DNA of 64,000 bases from contig LUGG01000023.1 of NCBI GenBank assembly GCA_001683735.1, positions 62,001 through 126,000 on the forward strand, written 5' to 3'. Source of the stretch: Grifola frondosa. Lineage: Eukaryota > Basidiomycota > Agaricomycetes > Polyporales > Grifolaceae. Of this stretch, positions 1 through 9,192 are shown piece after piece. The translations under genes and the position numbers were made by a program. The first letter of the stretch is position 1, and each line of letters starts with the position of its first letter. Under the pieces are notes generated by a model. It did not search any database. It saw only the letters and a program-made list of their open reading frames with translations, and had not been told where the DNA came from.

Positions 1-227
1 CTTTGCTGTCGGGGGAGACGTGTCAGAACATTTATATAATCTCGGGCGCTTGGAAAACGAACCTGGTTGCTGAGGACCATGTCGAAGTAGCCAGGGTCAG
101 TCGACACCTTCGTCCAAGTAACCGGGATAGGAGCGCTAGTAGCCATACGAGAGTTGTTGGTGGGTGTAGTGATCGAGTAAGCAAGAGCTGAGGCGGCGAA
201 AATGAGGAGGGCGGCAACAGAACGCAT
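1..227 (-). CDS. Kre9/KNH-like secreted serine/threonine-rich protein, 5' part
   Basis: Exon 1 runs from 227 to 63 (55 codons). It opens with a classic signal peptide (MRSVAALLIFAASALA), then a mature N-terminus YSITTPTNNSRM and the stretch PVTWTKVSTDPGYFDMVLSN. This arrangement, a signal followed by a short beta-sandwich with a TWTKVSTDP-type core, is that of the Kre9/KNH-like N-terminal domain found in fungal cell-wall, often GPI-anchored proteins with Ser/Thr-rich tails. A 57-base intron (62-6, GTTCGT..CAG) follows, and the second exon leaves the window after five bases, so the tail and any GPI signal cannot be seen. The start is the only ATG giving a signal peptide. A TTTAAATA element lies about 100 bases upstream. 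The protein is probably secreted and wall-associated; its exact role is unknown. Confidence 0.75.
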   Translation of the reverse strand, partial: MRSVAALLIFAASALAYSITTPTNNSRMATSAPIPVTWTKVSTDPGYFDMVLSNQVRFPSARDYINVLTRLPRQQ

Positions 228-354
228 CGTCGACGATTATTATTTGAGAAGGGGTTGCTGGTTGGATGGTTTGAGGAGGGGATGAGGGAAGAATTGAAGT
301 AGAGAACGTAGTGGTGATTGCGCAGTATTTAAAGGTTCTACCGGCGGCGAACAG

Positions 355-450
355 GCGAGAGCAACTGTCAGCCATCCATACAGAAACAACTGTCAGCCGC
401 ATATAGAGGCTGGCAAGGGATGCTAAGCACCGTCAGCCGCCAGTCCAGCA
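355..450. repeat. Short CTGTCAGCC-type repeats upstream of the secreted-protein gene
   Basis: Three near-copies of CAACTGTCAGCC / CACCGTCAGCC lie within 95 bases upstream of the Kre9-like gene. They could be binding sites for a regulator or chance repeats; nothing else in the sequence settles this. Confidence 0.3.
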
Positions 451-545
451 ACGGTCCAGATCCCATTGAACTCAACAGTCATGAAAATAAATTGGAGGCG
501 GAGTGCGCATGAAGCTGCATGTTCGGCGTCACATACCCTGACCTA

Positions 546-1486
546 CTATGCTCCAATTCGGACAGCCTCCACACCTGCACCCGCCGTCGACGCCTGCGCC
601 TCCGGTGACCTACCGCACATCCTCTCCACCGTGTCGACAAATGTATCCCGCCACTTGTCCTCAATCACCATCGCGCCCTGCGAGTGCTCGCCGAACGCCA
701 TCCACAGCGTGTCATGGATCGCGACCCCTTTAGGCTCCGCGTCGCAGCGTGCGCCGATCATGATCGTGATCGTCCCGATAGTCCCCTCCACGCTCAAATG
801 TTCGCGCTGCTGCGCCAGCGTCTGCTCGATGACCGTCTCCGCCATCCCGTTGTCCCACTGCTTCATCATCCTCATCGCCATGTACGGCAGCGCGATCGCC
901 TCTAGCACGCGGAACCGCGACCACGGCCGCGACGCGGGGTCAACGTGTGGTATGCGCTCGAGGATGACATAGAACGCGAGCTGCTGCCAGGCGAAGCAGT
1001 GGTTCGCTATATCGAGCGCGTTGAAGGCGGCCTGGAAGACGAGCGGCCGGAATTTGGAGGCGAAGGCGCGCAGCTCGTCCGTGAGTTGTGTCGTCAGGAG
1101 CGGCGCAGGGGAATCCGCGCCGCTTGATGTAGCTTTTTCGAGGATTCGTTTGTCGTATTCTTTGAACAGCGATTTCTGTTCCTGGTTTATCCGGCATCGT
1201 GTTTTGTGAGAGGGCCAGTGTTTCCGCTGGCATTCCCGGCTCTGCCCCGAGACGTAGGCATCAATGCAAACGGAAGCCCAAAGCTAGAAATGCACTCACA
1301 CAGTACAAGGTGACATCGCATCCCGTGCATTTAAAAAGTTTGTGATTATGCTCACTTGATTTGCGGCCTTTCACGATATCAGCGCCTCGCTATATCGCTG
1401 ATGGTGATCATGGCCAGCTTACATTGCTGGCATTGTATGAACTGTCGACGAGCCGACTTAGAGTCGACGATTAGAGGCTCAGACAT
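546..1486 (-). CDS. MYND zinc-finger protein (275 aa, 3 exons)
   Basis: Exons 1486-1423, 1367-1300 and 1241-546 join in frame through introns of 55 and 58 bases (GTAAGC..AAAG and GTGAGT..CAG). The first two exons and the start of the third encode a complete MYND finger at residues 19-57: CQQC, then CTGC, YC, SREC and finally HKTRC, so the full set of Cys/His zinc ligands is present. The finger is split by both introns. The remaining ~215 residues are a helical tail with no recognised domain, including a FRPLVFQAAFNALD segment. MYND fingers usually mediate protein-protein contacts; many basidiomycete proteins have this finger plus an uncharacterised tail. The start gives MSEPLIVDSK, and all exons are open, so the gene looks intact. 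The partner and function are unknown. Confidence 0.8.
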
Positions 1487-1639
1487 GTTATGGCAACAAA
1501 GTAAGTCAGTGGGCGCTCATGTACACGTTAACGACGCGGTCACATGATAACAAACGTTCAGGACTACGTCGTGTATTTCAACTCTGCCAGAGACTTATAC
1601 AATCCAACCAGCCAAGTACCAACTCAGAGTATCGGAATC

Positions 1640-2029
1640 TCACATGTAGTCTGCCGTCTCCCACCACTCGGGACGTTCTCCAAGCTCCCGCATAAGAAAA
1701 TCAGTAGCTCTCTGCAGTTCTGCCTGGGATGGTCGCTTTTTGTAGGATGCTTCCTCACTGCTGAAGAGTGACAACAGCACCGTCATCCCCCCCTCCGGAT
1801 TCTCGCATCCGAACTCCATTTCCAGTTTTCCCCGCAAACCCGACGATTTCCACACAGCGTGCGTCCCCATCCTGATGAGGGCTTCGTCTGAGTAGTCCTT
1901 GTCTGGATACGTGTTGCGTGCCAGCTCCATGAGCCATTTGTGATCCACGGGGACTGCGTAGAACCAGACGCGCGAGGTGTCTTTTGGTAGAGGGATGTTG
2001 CAGGGTTCGTTCGAGGCCTCGGCGTACAT
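1640..2029 (-). CDS. Hypothetical protein, 129 aa
   Basis: Single open frame with an A at -3 of its ATG and a composition like a real protein: acidic and aromatic, ending REL..RPEWWETADYM. It contains the stretch WFYAVPVDHKWLMELA and no signal peptide or membrane segment. I do not recognise a family. It lies between the MYND and inositol oxygenase genes on the same strand. The whole reading frame is uninterrupted, which supports a real gene, but it could also be the last exon of a longer one. Confidence 0.5.
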   Translation of the reverse strand: MYAEASNEPCNIPLPKDTSRVWFYAVPVDHKWLMELARNTYPDKDYSDEALIRMGTHAVWKSSGLRGKLEMEFGCENPEGGMTVLLSLFSSEEASYKKRPSQAELQRATDFLMRELGERPEWWETADYM

Positions 2030-2646
2030 TTTTACCCCGCGACTGTTCCTCTGAGACCTGATGAACCAGTAATAAATAGGTCAGTATGCAAGAAACTGGA
2101 AGTTTGTCCTACGTTCATGTTTTGAATCCCTTTCTGTATCTGTTCCACGTCCAAGATTAATGACTTCGGAGAACGCAGATATGCTGATGACTGGCCGAAG
2201 AACAGGAGTAGATGCCAAGGAAACTCGCTTACCAGCCTTACGCGTACGCTTCAAGCTTTTATGTCATTGCACTCGTGGCACTAAAGACGGACCGCATTGT
2301 AGTCCCTTGTCAATTGATGGTGACTCGGGCCACCACCACATGTCCAGATGATAGAAAATTGCTCAGAATTCGGTTCAATCTGAACCGCCGATCCAGAGTA
2401 TATGCACCATCACTAAGAGCTATATCAATCTCCCAAACATCACCAACTCTTTGCGGTTCGCTACATGAGGTGTCGCTTTAGACGTCGAACCTGAGCTGCA
2501 CCAGTTCGGAACAAGTTGACCATCGACGTATGACATGGACAAACGACAAGCTCTGATCATTCATGAGATTTAAAAAAGTCGTGCACGCAGGACAGGAAGC
2601 AACATAACGTAATCTCTAGCATAGGCGGCAAAGACTCGTCCCAAAC
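2030..2646. other. Intergenic, no gene seen
   Basis: No frame here shows a recognisable family, good splice pattern or sustained coding composition. It lies between the end of the inositol oxygenase gene and the start of the 129-aa protein, so it should hold the promoter of the latter. Confidence 0.4.
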
Positions 2647-4081
2647 TCACCACTCGATAACCTCGGGGAAGAACTGCTCAATCAAGCCCTGGTAGTACGG
2701 CTTGAGCTTTGCGGGATCCACAGGATCGTCGCTCTTGCTGTACAAGTCGTACGGGTTGAACGCGCGCACCGCGTCCAGCGCGCGCTGGTCGCTTGCATTC
2801 GTCAGGTGCGCATACGCGCCCTCGCGGTGCCACCTGCGACCATCACGACGGTTCTCGTCAGCCACCTTGCAATACAGACCACATGTGAATGACGCACGGA
2901 TAGAAGCTGTGGTACCGGATCATGTGCAGCGCATCCTCGGGGAGGCTGCTCTGGTTCTTGAGCACGTGGTAGAGGTACTACTGCGGAGATTGACGTCAGT
3001 TCAGACGTGGGAGAGGATGGGACGCACCTCGTCGTGTCCCCAGGAGAGCATGACGTTCTCGAGCCCGCAGTGTGGTGCGTACACGCCGTACTCGGTCGAG
3101 TAGACGGGGTCTTGCGAGTCGGGGTTGCTAGCGAAAGTCTCGGGGTATATGATCTTGTCTGAAAAGGCACAGCCTACAACGAAGGTATCCTGACGTCATA
3201 ATTGGCGGTGAGCATTCGTCGAGATGAGTGAATTGGATACGTACTCCGACGACGTCCCATTGGCCTCTACAAAAACAGAAATTATGAAGAACACAACATG
3301 AGGTCCTGATACAGGAATGTGATCCTAAAGACGGACGTACTCAGAATCGAAGAAATATAACAATTTCCCGAGATCATGAACGAGGCCTGCCACCTAGAAG
3401 GACGGTCATTAGAATAGATGATAAGCAGGTGGAATATCATTTTACCTGCATCCATTCGGGCTTTCCATCTCTTCGAATGGCCTCCGCAGTCTGAAGAAGG
3501 TGCTCTATTTGAGAGACGCTTGTCTGCGCAGCACACTACCATAAGCAACGTCTAGAGTGAAGATATCACGAAGCTCACATCTGGATCAGAGTCATCCACG
3601 AGGGTGTTCAATTTCTCCATCGCCTCCCAGATACCTATTTCGACAGATGGTCAGCAGGGGTCATCGTATATGGTCATTGCAAACCTTACCCATTCTCGCA
3701 CGCACGATCTTCTTGAAGTTCGCCCGCACGCGCAGGTTGAATTCTACGGTCTGCTTCTCTGAATGTCACCAGCCACGTCAGCGGAAGTCAAGAGGCATCT
3801 GAGATCAATAAAAATGCGAACCGTGCTGCTCGCGATAAAAGTTCTTGACACGGTCGCACGCATCGGCGTACTGACGGAACGCAGCCTTGTCCTTCTCTGA
3901 ATCGAACGAAGATGAGGCATTCCATGCTTTAGCTGCGCTCGCATTCATCCCCTTCAGCTTGTTGACTAGAGCGTGATGTTCATCGCATTAGAGACGACTC
4001 GCACGTGAAGATTCTGATAGACATACCTTCGTCAATCGCATCTGAAACTACTTCCAACGGTGGGGTGTTTGGGCGACGCAT
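2647..4081 (-). CDS. myo-Inositol oxygenase (10 exons, ~301 aa)
   Basis: The product cleaves myo-inositol with oxygen to D-glucuronate using a di-iron centre in the cytosol, the first step of inositol catabolism. Ten exons splice in frame through nine short introns (first exon 4081-4027; second 3965-3822; last ending in VIEW then TGA at 2649-2647). Family landmarks appear in order: [16 protein letters not shown], the HD pair in [43 protein letters not shown] and [10 protein letters not shown]. These supply the His and Asp iron ligands known for the family (His of IEHLL, HD of LVHD, His of GHDEY, His of RYHSF, Asp of PYDLY). The length fits the usual ~290-310 aa. No lesion was found across the ten exons. 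A TTTATA element lies about 35 bases upstream of the ATG. Confidence 0.93.
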
Positions 4082-4905
4082 TGTGGTATGAAGGCGAGGT
4101 TTCAGCAAGAGAGATATAAAGACGATGATGCCAGGCTACAGAAGAGATGCGAATTTGGCGAAGACGGGGGATACAGAAGGAGGTGGCTCCCTCCTCCACA
4201 ACATTTATGGACATCAGGCGATTATGTCAGAGAGAGACGCCGTCCGGCATGGCGCGCAGAAAGTCATGCGGTCGAGTACTTGGGATGTCGATAACCTTCG
4301 TATGCATGTTCACTCTAAGTGCTGTGTTCGAAATCCGTGGTCACGATGGAGAGGAAGGAACAAAATCGTCCACCAACGCCGAACCTCGCAAGTAGCAGTT
4401 CGGAAGGATCGGCCCGTACTCCGAACCAGATCAAATTTGGCAACTGTTGTAATCGTCGCCGCCGGCCACTGGCCCGAAACCAATACCATCTTGACGGGGG
4501 GGAACAAGCATGCAGTGATCCGATATATACACCCCTCAAGAGTATAGGGACATAGTTCATTGCTTCTAAAGCAACCACACTGACAAGAGCAAGTTCCGCA
4601 CCATTCGATGGGTGGGACATGGGACTCGATGCGAACGAGAGTACCAGACGTAGTTGTGGATCAGCTCATGACCTGTTCACATGTTTCATGGTGCCGGTAG
4701 ATACTAACTTCAGCCACAGAGTCTTGCATGTTATCATGCACGGCGTCATGAGGATAATGCCCTTGTGGTCTCGGCCGATTCTCTTCGAGAACGATCTGCA
4801 AGGCAATTGGGAGTTTCGTGGCTGCATCTTCTTCCGACGGGAGACCGTTTTTACGGCTTGCAACTTTCGAAATGAATGATGCTACGAGCCTAGACGTGCA
4901 TATTC
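4082..4905. other. Intergenic, no convincing gene
   Basis: Short frames exist on both strands but none has a recognisable domain or a splice pattern joining them. This stretch would contain the inositol oxygenase promoter and ends at the copia target site AGAAG (4906-4910). Confidence 0.4.
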
Positions 4906-4910
4906 AGAAG

Positions 4911-5254
4911 TGTTGAAAGGAGGCGGGGGGTCCAGCGGGACATGGACTCGTTCTAGGCTTATGGCGCTGTGGCGTGCTTCTCTCGAAACACGAGGCTACT
5001 GTACAGCTGGACTGATTAGGTAATCTCGTACTTACACGCAGAAGTTTTCACCGGCGATACCTCAGCTCTTTGCCACTATTCGTGACAACGGAGACTGAGG
5101 TATGTTCTTTTAGTTACACCCTAGAGTATTCCGACACTAATTATCCGTAGATTTATTGTGTCTACTCTAGGTATATATATATAGCTCTTTGCCACTATTC
5201 GTGACAACGGAGACTGAGATTTATTGTGTCTACTCTAGATCACTCCGTTCAAAA
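4911..5254 (+). repeat. 5' LTR of the copia element
   Basis: Begins TGTTGAAAGGAGG and ends GTTCAAAA, directly abutting the primer-binding site. A canonical copia end would be CA; here the end read from the target duplication is AA, in both LTRs. It contains a TATATATATA stretch at 5172-5182, a likely promoter element, lying between two copies of a 56-base segment, the first of which is interrupted by a 51-base intron-like sequence. Confidence 0.92.
5064..5238 (+). repeat. Segment duplicated inside the 5' LTR: intron-containing copy, then spliced-form copy
   Basis: Copy 1 consists of 5064-5099 and 5151-5170, separated by 5100-5150. Copy 2 is 5183-5238 and equals the two halves of copy 1 joined without the middle. 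The removed 51 bases begin GTATGT, contain CACTAAT as a possible branch site and end CCGTAG, so they have all the marks of a fungal intron. The same structure is in the 3' LTR (31448-31622). Confidence 0.85.
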
Positions 5255-5271
5255 GGTTATGAGCCCTGCGG
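5255..5271 (+). promoter_or_regulatory. Primer-binding site, half-tRNA-iMet type
   Basis: GGTTATGAGCCCTGCG starts immediately after the LTR. It is complementary to the anticodon stem-loop region of eukaryotic initiator tRNA-Met (GCAGGGCUCAUAACC), not to the tRNA 3' end. Drosophila copia is known to prime from such an internal half-tRNA, and its site begins GGTTATGGGCCC. The position and match make this the likely primer site. Confidence 0.8.
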
Positions 5272-5324
5272 CTTCGCTTTAATCCATCCAGCATAATTTT
5301 ATCGAACCTCAGTAAACCTACAAC

Positions 5325-6312
5325 ATGACCGACCCGAAAACTGCGCCTCCGACTGCGCCCACAGCGACTACCGCCGCTTCCACCACTCATGCCCACCAGT
5401 CCAGCCGACTCTTCGATGTCACCCATCTCAAGGATGACGGATCGAACTTCCAGACATGGAAGTACCGCATCATGAAGATCCTGGATCAGCGTGGCTTGTG
5501 GGACATTGCTAGTGGAGCCGAAAAGGACCCGGGAGTCGGTGATGTGACACTACAGGCGAGTTGGGTTAACCGCGACAAGGAAGCTCTTATACAGATCACC
5601 TTGACGCTCGACGACGAGCCGTTGAGTGGCGTCATCCACGTCTCGCATGCTGCGGAAGCCTGGGACAAGCTTAACGCACGCTACGAGGGAAAGGGGAAGC
5701 AAACAATTGCTTACCTCATTGGTGAGCTCTTCCGAGACACCCTGTCCGATGACTCGCCGCTCGAACCCCAGCTAAACGCCATGGTGCACAAGAGTCACAT
5801 ACTTACGTCGCTCGGGCAGAAGCTCGACGACTCGCTCATCGCCATCGCAATGGTCATTTCGCTCCCATCATCCTACTCCACACTTCGTACCATCTTGATG
5901 TCCACGCAGGACAAACTCTCCTCTGACAACATGGTAACTCAAGTCCTCAACGAGGAGAAGAGTCGTCGTGATGCCTCACCGCAGTCCGCCTTTTTCACAA
6001 AGACGTCGGGCACGAAGCAGAAGGCAAAGTCGGGGAAGTTCAAGAGTGACGGAAAGGGTGCGAAGAAGTGCTCGTACTGCAAAAACAAAGGGCACACGAA
6101 AGACGAGTGTCGTAAGCGAAAAGCCGACACCGCTTCGAAAGAGGACCCACCGAAGGAGAAATCCGGTGATCTCGCTGCGAAGGTCACCACCGTACGTGAC
6201 AGTGATGACGAATCGATTCAGCTCTTCGTCGCAGAGGCTCTCCACAAACGGAAGACCATGCTCATGCGGTGGATTGTCGACTCTGGCGCGTCGTCTCCGA
6301 TGAGTTCGCAGC
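5325..6312 (+). pseudogene. copia gag and start of protease
   Basis: The frame opens MTDPKTAPPT 71 bases after the LTR. It has the UBN2-type gag fold (FQTWKYRIMKILDQRGLWD, then a DKLNARYEGKGKQT helix), a CCHC zinc knuckle CSYCKNKGHTKDEC around residue 245, and the protease signature WIVDSGAS near residue 320. The gag frame is open, but one extra G near 6308-6312 throws the protease out of frame just after its catalytic DSGAS motif, and the following His of the usual motif is Pro. The protein would form the particle and bind RNA; protease would mature it. Because gag is intact up to the protease, a gag product could still be made. Confidence 0.85.
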
Positions 6313-6693
6313 GTGGACTGGTTCATCCATTACACCAGTCTCTCGTCGCCCAAGCGTGTCTGGCTTGGCGACGAACGCTTCATCCTTGCGGTGGGAATCG
6401 GTCAAATATCAGCCACGGTCCATCTCGATGACGGCAAAACTCGCACCGTCATTATACCCGGAGTCTACCATGTTCCGGATCTCAATGGGAACCTTCTCTC
6501 GGTCTCGCACTTGACGCGCCGCGGATACTCGGTCAACTTTGGCGATGCCGGATGTCGCATTTTCAGTCCCACTGGAGAGCTCGCTGCAGTCGCTCGTGAG
6601 GCTGAAGGACTCTACATACTCAAAGTCTCACCTCGGATTCCCGAACAAACCTACATCGCCGAGTTGGATTATAGGCTTGAGGATTCAATGCAT
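6313..6693 (+). pseudogene. copia protease remainder, cut by Plavaka insertion
   Basis: This frame continues the protease after the frameshift: HYTSLSSPKRVWLGDERF, then a PGVYHVPDLNGNLLSVSHL segment typical of the end of copia protease, and GRSVNF-like strands. It runs to LEDSMH, where the Plavaka terminal repeat begins at 6694. The pol frame resumes at 12411 in the same phase if a 2-base AT duplication is assumed. It is therefore the interrupted upstream half of one polyprotein rather than a separate gene. Confidence 0.8.
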
Positions 6694-7001
6694 CAGGAAA
6701 AACCGACAATGCTCCGGAGCAATACCTAGGTTCGCGAGCAGCCCTAGCTCCCTCGACAAGTCCCCTGTTCCCGAGGCATCATAGTTTAGTACTTGTTCTC
6801 GATAGCACTCCATAGTTTGAGCCATTGTCAATTATAGTACTCACGAGTTCAAGATTGCAGCAATATATTACTAGTGAGGCCCAGATATTATTCTTTAGAC
6901 GGATATTGTCGGAGTTCTTGAGTCTCGATAGCACTCACTAGCACTAGATATACTGATCAAAATATCAAGAAATCATATATTTTGTTGCTACGGTATTGGA
7001 T
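6694..7001. repeat. Plavaka left terminal and subterminal region
   Basis: Terminal repeat at 6694-6711, then non-coding sequence with repeated GCACTC and CTAG words: GATAGCACTCC, TAGTACTCACGAG, GATAGCACTCACTAG. Such clustered words near the ends are where transposases commonly bind. No gene is seen here. Confidence 0.5.
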
Positions 7002-8968
7002 CTACTGGTCATCGGGCTCGTCCTCGTCCTCATCCTCATTCTCGCTATCGGTAAGACCTGTTCTCCCTTGCAACTCCAGCTTCGCCGAATTCATAGCAGA
7101 GACTGATACGCGTCCATTGGTGGCATTCTCTGGCACCGCGCCGGCAATCCGACTGAAAAGCATGATATCAGCAAGTATGCCGCACGAAAACGCTGACTTA
7201 CCGAGCGCGGTCGTGCCATTTCTTCCGAATATTTCGCACTACCTCGGGAGCAGATCTTTCCCACTCCATGAGGTCTTTGAGGTGATTTTGGTAGGTCTCC
7301 TTGTGGTCCGATTCACGAAACTGGGCTTGAATGAATTTCCCGCTGGCCCATTCATCCAGATTGGCGGATATCTGTCACCTAATTAGTAAGATGTATATAC
7401 TTGAATCATAAACAAATTGACTTACCACCGTGAAGATGAATGCGATCGTGACCAGTGGAATCGGATCAAAGTACCTCTGGTACTCGACACCGAGCGCTCG
7501 CGTGTTCTTGAAGAAGGACTTCTGGATCAGTTCGGATATGTACTTGTGCTGCGCAAAGCCAGAATGTGCACCCGTAGCAGCATCGTACATCTAGTGCGTG
7601 GTTAATATAGTTGATGCAATTGTAATAGACATCCAAACTCACCTTGTAATGAAAAGTGGAGTTGTCCGTGAGATTCTGGTGACGCTGAATGTTCTTGCGC
7701 TCCGTGCCTTTTGTTTCACCGCCGAGGATAAATCCATACGCTTTCTGTGTCAACGGGCGAGCCAAATCTGCAACGTCTCCTCGTGCGTTCGACTTCCGAG
7801 CCTTGATCTGTAGCAAGTAAATCATTGAATGTTATGCGGAGTGTTAGAACACTAAACCAACTTACAATTGTGGTCATCCGATCTGACAACGCATAGCGTT
7901 GTCCATCTTCCCGCATGACCATTGCCCAGATATTCTACACCCACTGCTCTTGCTCTTGCGCGCTCGGAAAAGGATTAACTGTGTAAATGAAGCACTCGAA
8001 AATTCTGATGGCGTCGAGAAGGAGGACCTTAACATCGTCAACATAATCGAAGGCCTTCGGGCGTCCGGTAGGTAGTTGATTGGAGCGAAATGGTGCAACC
8101 TTGAGTGTTGTAATGCTTACAGAACGCGAAGGCGGCCGAGAGGGAGTTTCAACAATGCTCAGTGAACGAGAAAGTGGCAGAGAGGAATTTTCAACAATGA
8201 TGTCGCTGTGAAGATCTGTGAGCGGTGAACTCTCTCGTGAAGACGTCTCGCCGGGCGGAGCGGAGGAGCTGTGGATTGAAGACGTCTCGCCACGGGGAGC
8301 TGTGGAGTCCATGGCAAGATCGCGTCTAGCCCGAAGATTGTCGTGGGAGTGGGAGATGAGTATTCTTGTTGCGTGACAGAATTGGGAGGTGGGCCGCCTT
8401 GTTTTGGTGTTGCGGGAATATTGTCACCTTGCCTCCTCAACGGAAGTTCACATGCTGGATTTTGAGCCTGTCGTCCGATGGCTGGAGTGATCGGAAGACC
8501 TCTCCGTATCTAAACAGGATGAGAGTCTGAGAGGAGTGTATATCATAATAAATCATGAAGGCACGTACCGATGAGTGAAGATTCACAGGCTGAGGTTCAT
8601 CTTCTTCCTCGCTTTCCGGCGACATCCGGTCATAATTACCCTGTGTCTGTTGCGGTGAAGCAGTTGACATGTCCGCCAATCGTTTCTTGTACTTGCTAAG
8701 CTGCCGGTGAAGTTGTTCGATCTCGACATTTTTGTGGTCGTCCTTCTCTTGATCTGCACGAGTTCTAAATTAGAAGCGACCAGCATAAATTAAAAGACAC
8801 ACTATTTTGAAGCTGCTTTGTTGATGGGATGCGCACAGTGCGTGTTCGTTCCTCGAAAATGGTGTTCCCAGCAAGGTCGTCGCCAGAGGCACGTTTTTTC
8901 TTCGGTTTGGGCGCCAGAGATTGCTGATTTTCAATCTCACCAGCGCCGTCTTCTGTGCACTCCGGCAT
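7002..8968 (-). pseudogene. DUF6532 protein carried by the Plavaka element
   Basis: Several exons on the minus strand. The N-terminus (MPECTEDGAG, with a KPKKKR nuclear-localisation-like run) leads through a 49-base intron to a coiled coil (EIEQLHRQLSKYKKRLADM) and a Ser/Pro-rich linker. The conserved core follows: ARPLTQKAYGFIL, NSTFHYK, then VEYQRYFDPIPLVTIAFIF and LDEWASGKFIQAQF..YQNHLKDLMEW, the pattern of DUF6532. The C-terminus is acidic (DSENEDEDEDEPDDQ). DUF6532 is common in basidiomycetes and has no assigned role. A TAG interrupts the frame near 7936 (after EQEQWV) and a frame change is needed around 8310-8340, so this copy is probably inactive. It may be cargo or a second transposon-encoded protein. 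Confidence 0.7.
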
Positions 8969-9192
8969 TGAACACGTCGCTTTGCTGGCATGGTGAATAC
9001 GACGACGAGAGAGAAATAAAGGGAGAGGAAACTGTAGCAGAATAAAAAAAATTCAAACGTTAGCATTGACACGAGCGGTGGCGATCGTATAGAAGCACTG
9101 CGTACGCACGGGCCACCTTCAATAATGTTGCTGGGATAATGCAACGAGCTCCGCAACAACCTCCTGATATTGCAAGGGCCATCTGAAATACT
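8969..9192. promoter_or_regulatory. Divergent promoter region inside the Plavaka element
   Basis: The 224 bases separate the starts of the DUF6532 gene (minus) and the transposase gene (plus). By position it should hold both promoters. It has an A-rich run near 9044-9052 but no clear TATA box. Confidence 0.4.

Noticed and set aside
466..972. Long plus-strand frame opposite the MYND gene
   Set aside because: It is the complement of the MYND exon 3, whose protein has a recognised finger and clean splice sites.
940..1233. Minus-strand frame starting MPAETLALSQ
   Set aside because: It overlaps the MYND gene in another frame; the correct reading uses the 58-base intron and gives a complete zinc finger.
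4125..4547. 140-codon plus-strand frame upstream of inositol oxygenase
   Set aside because: No domain, no coding composition and overlapping frames of similar length on the other strand; treated as intergenic.
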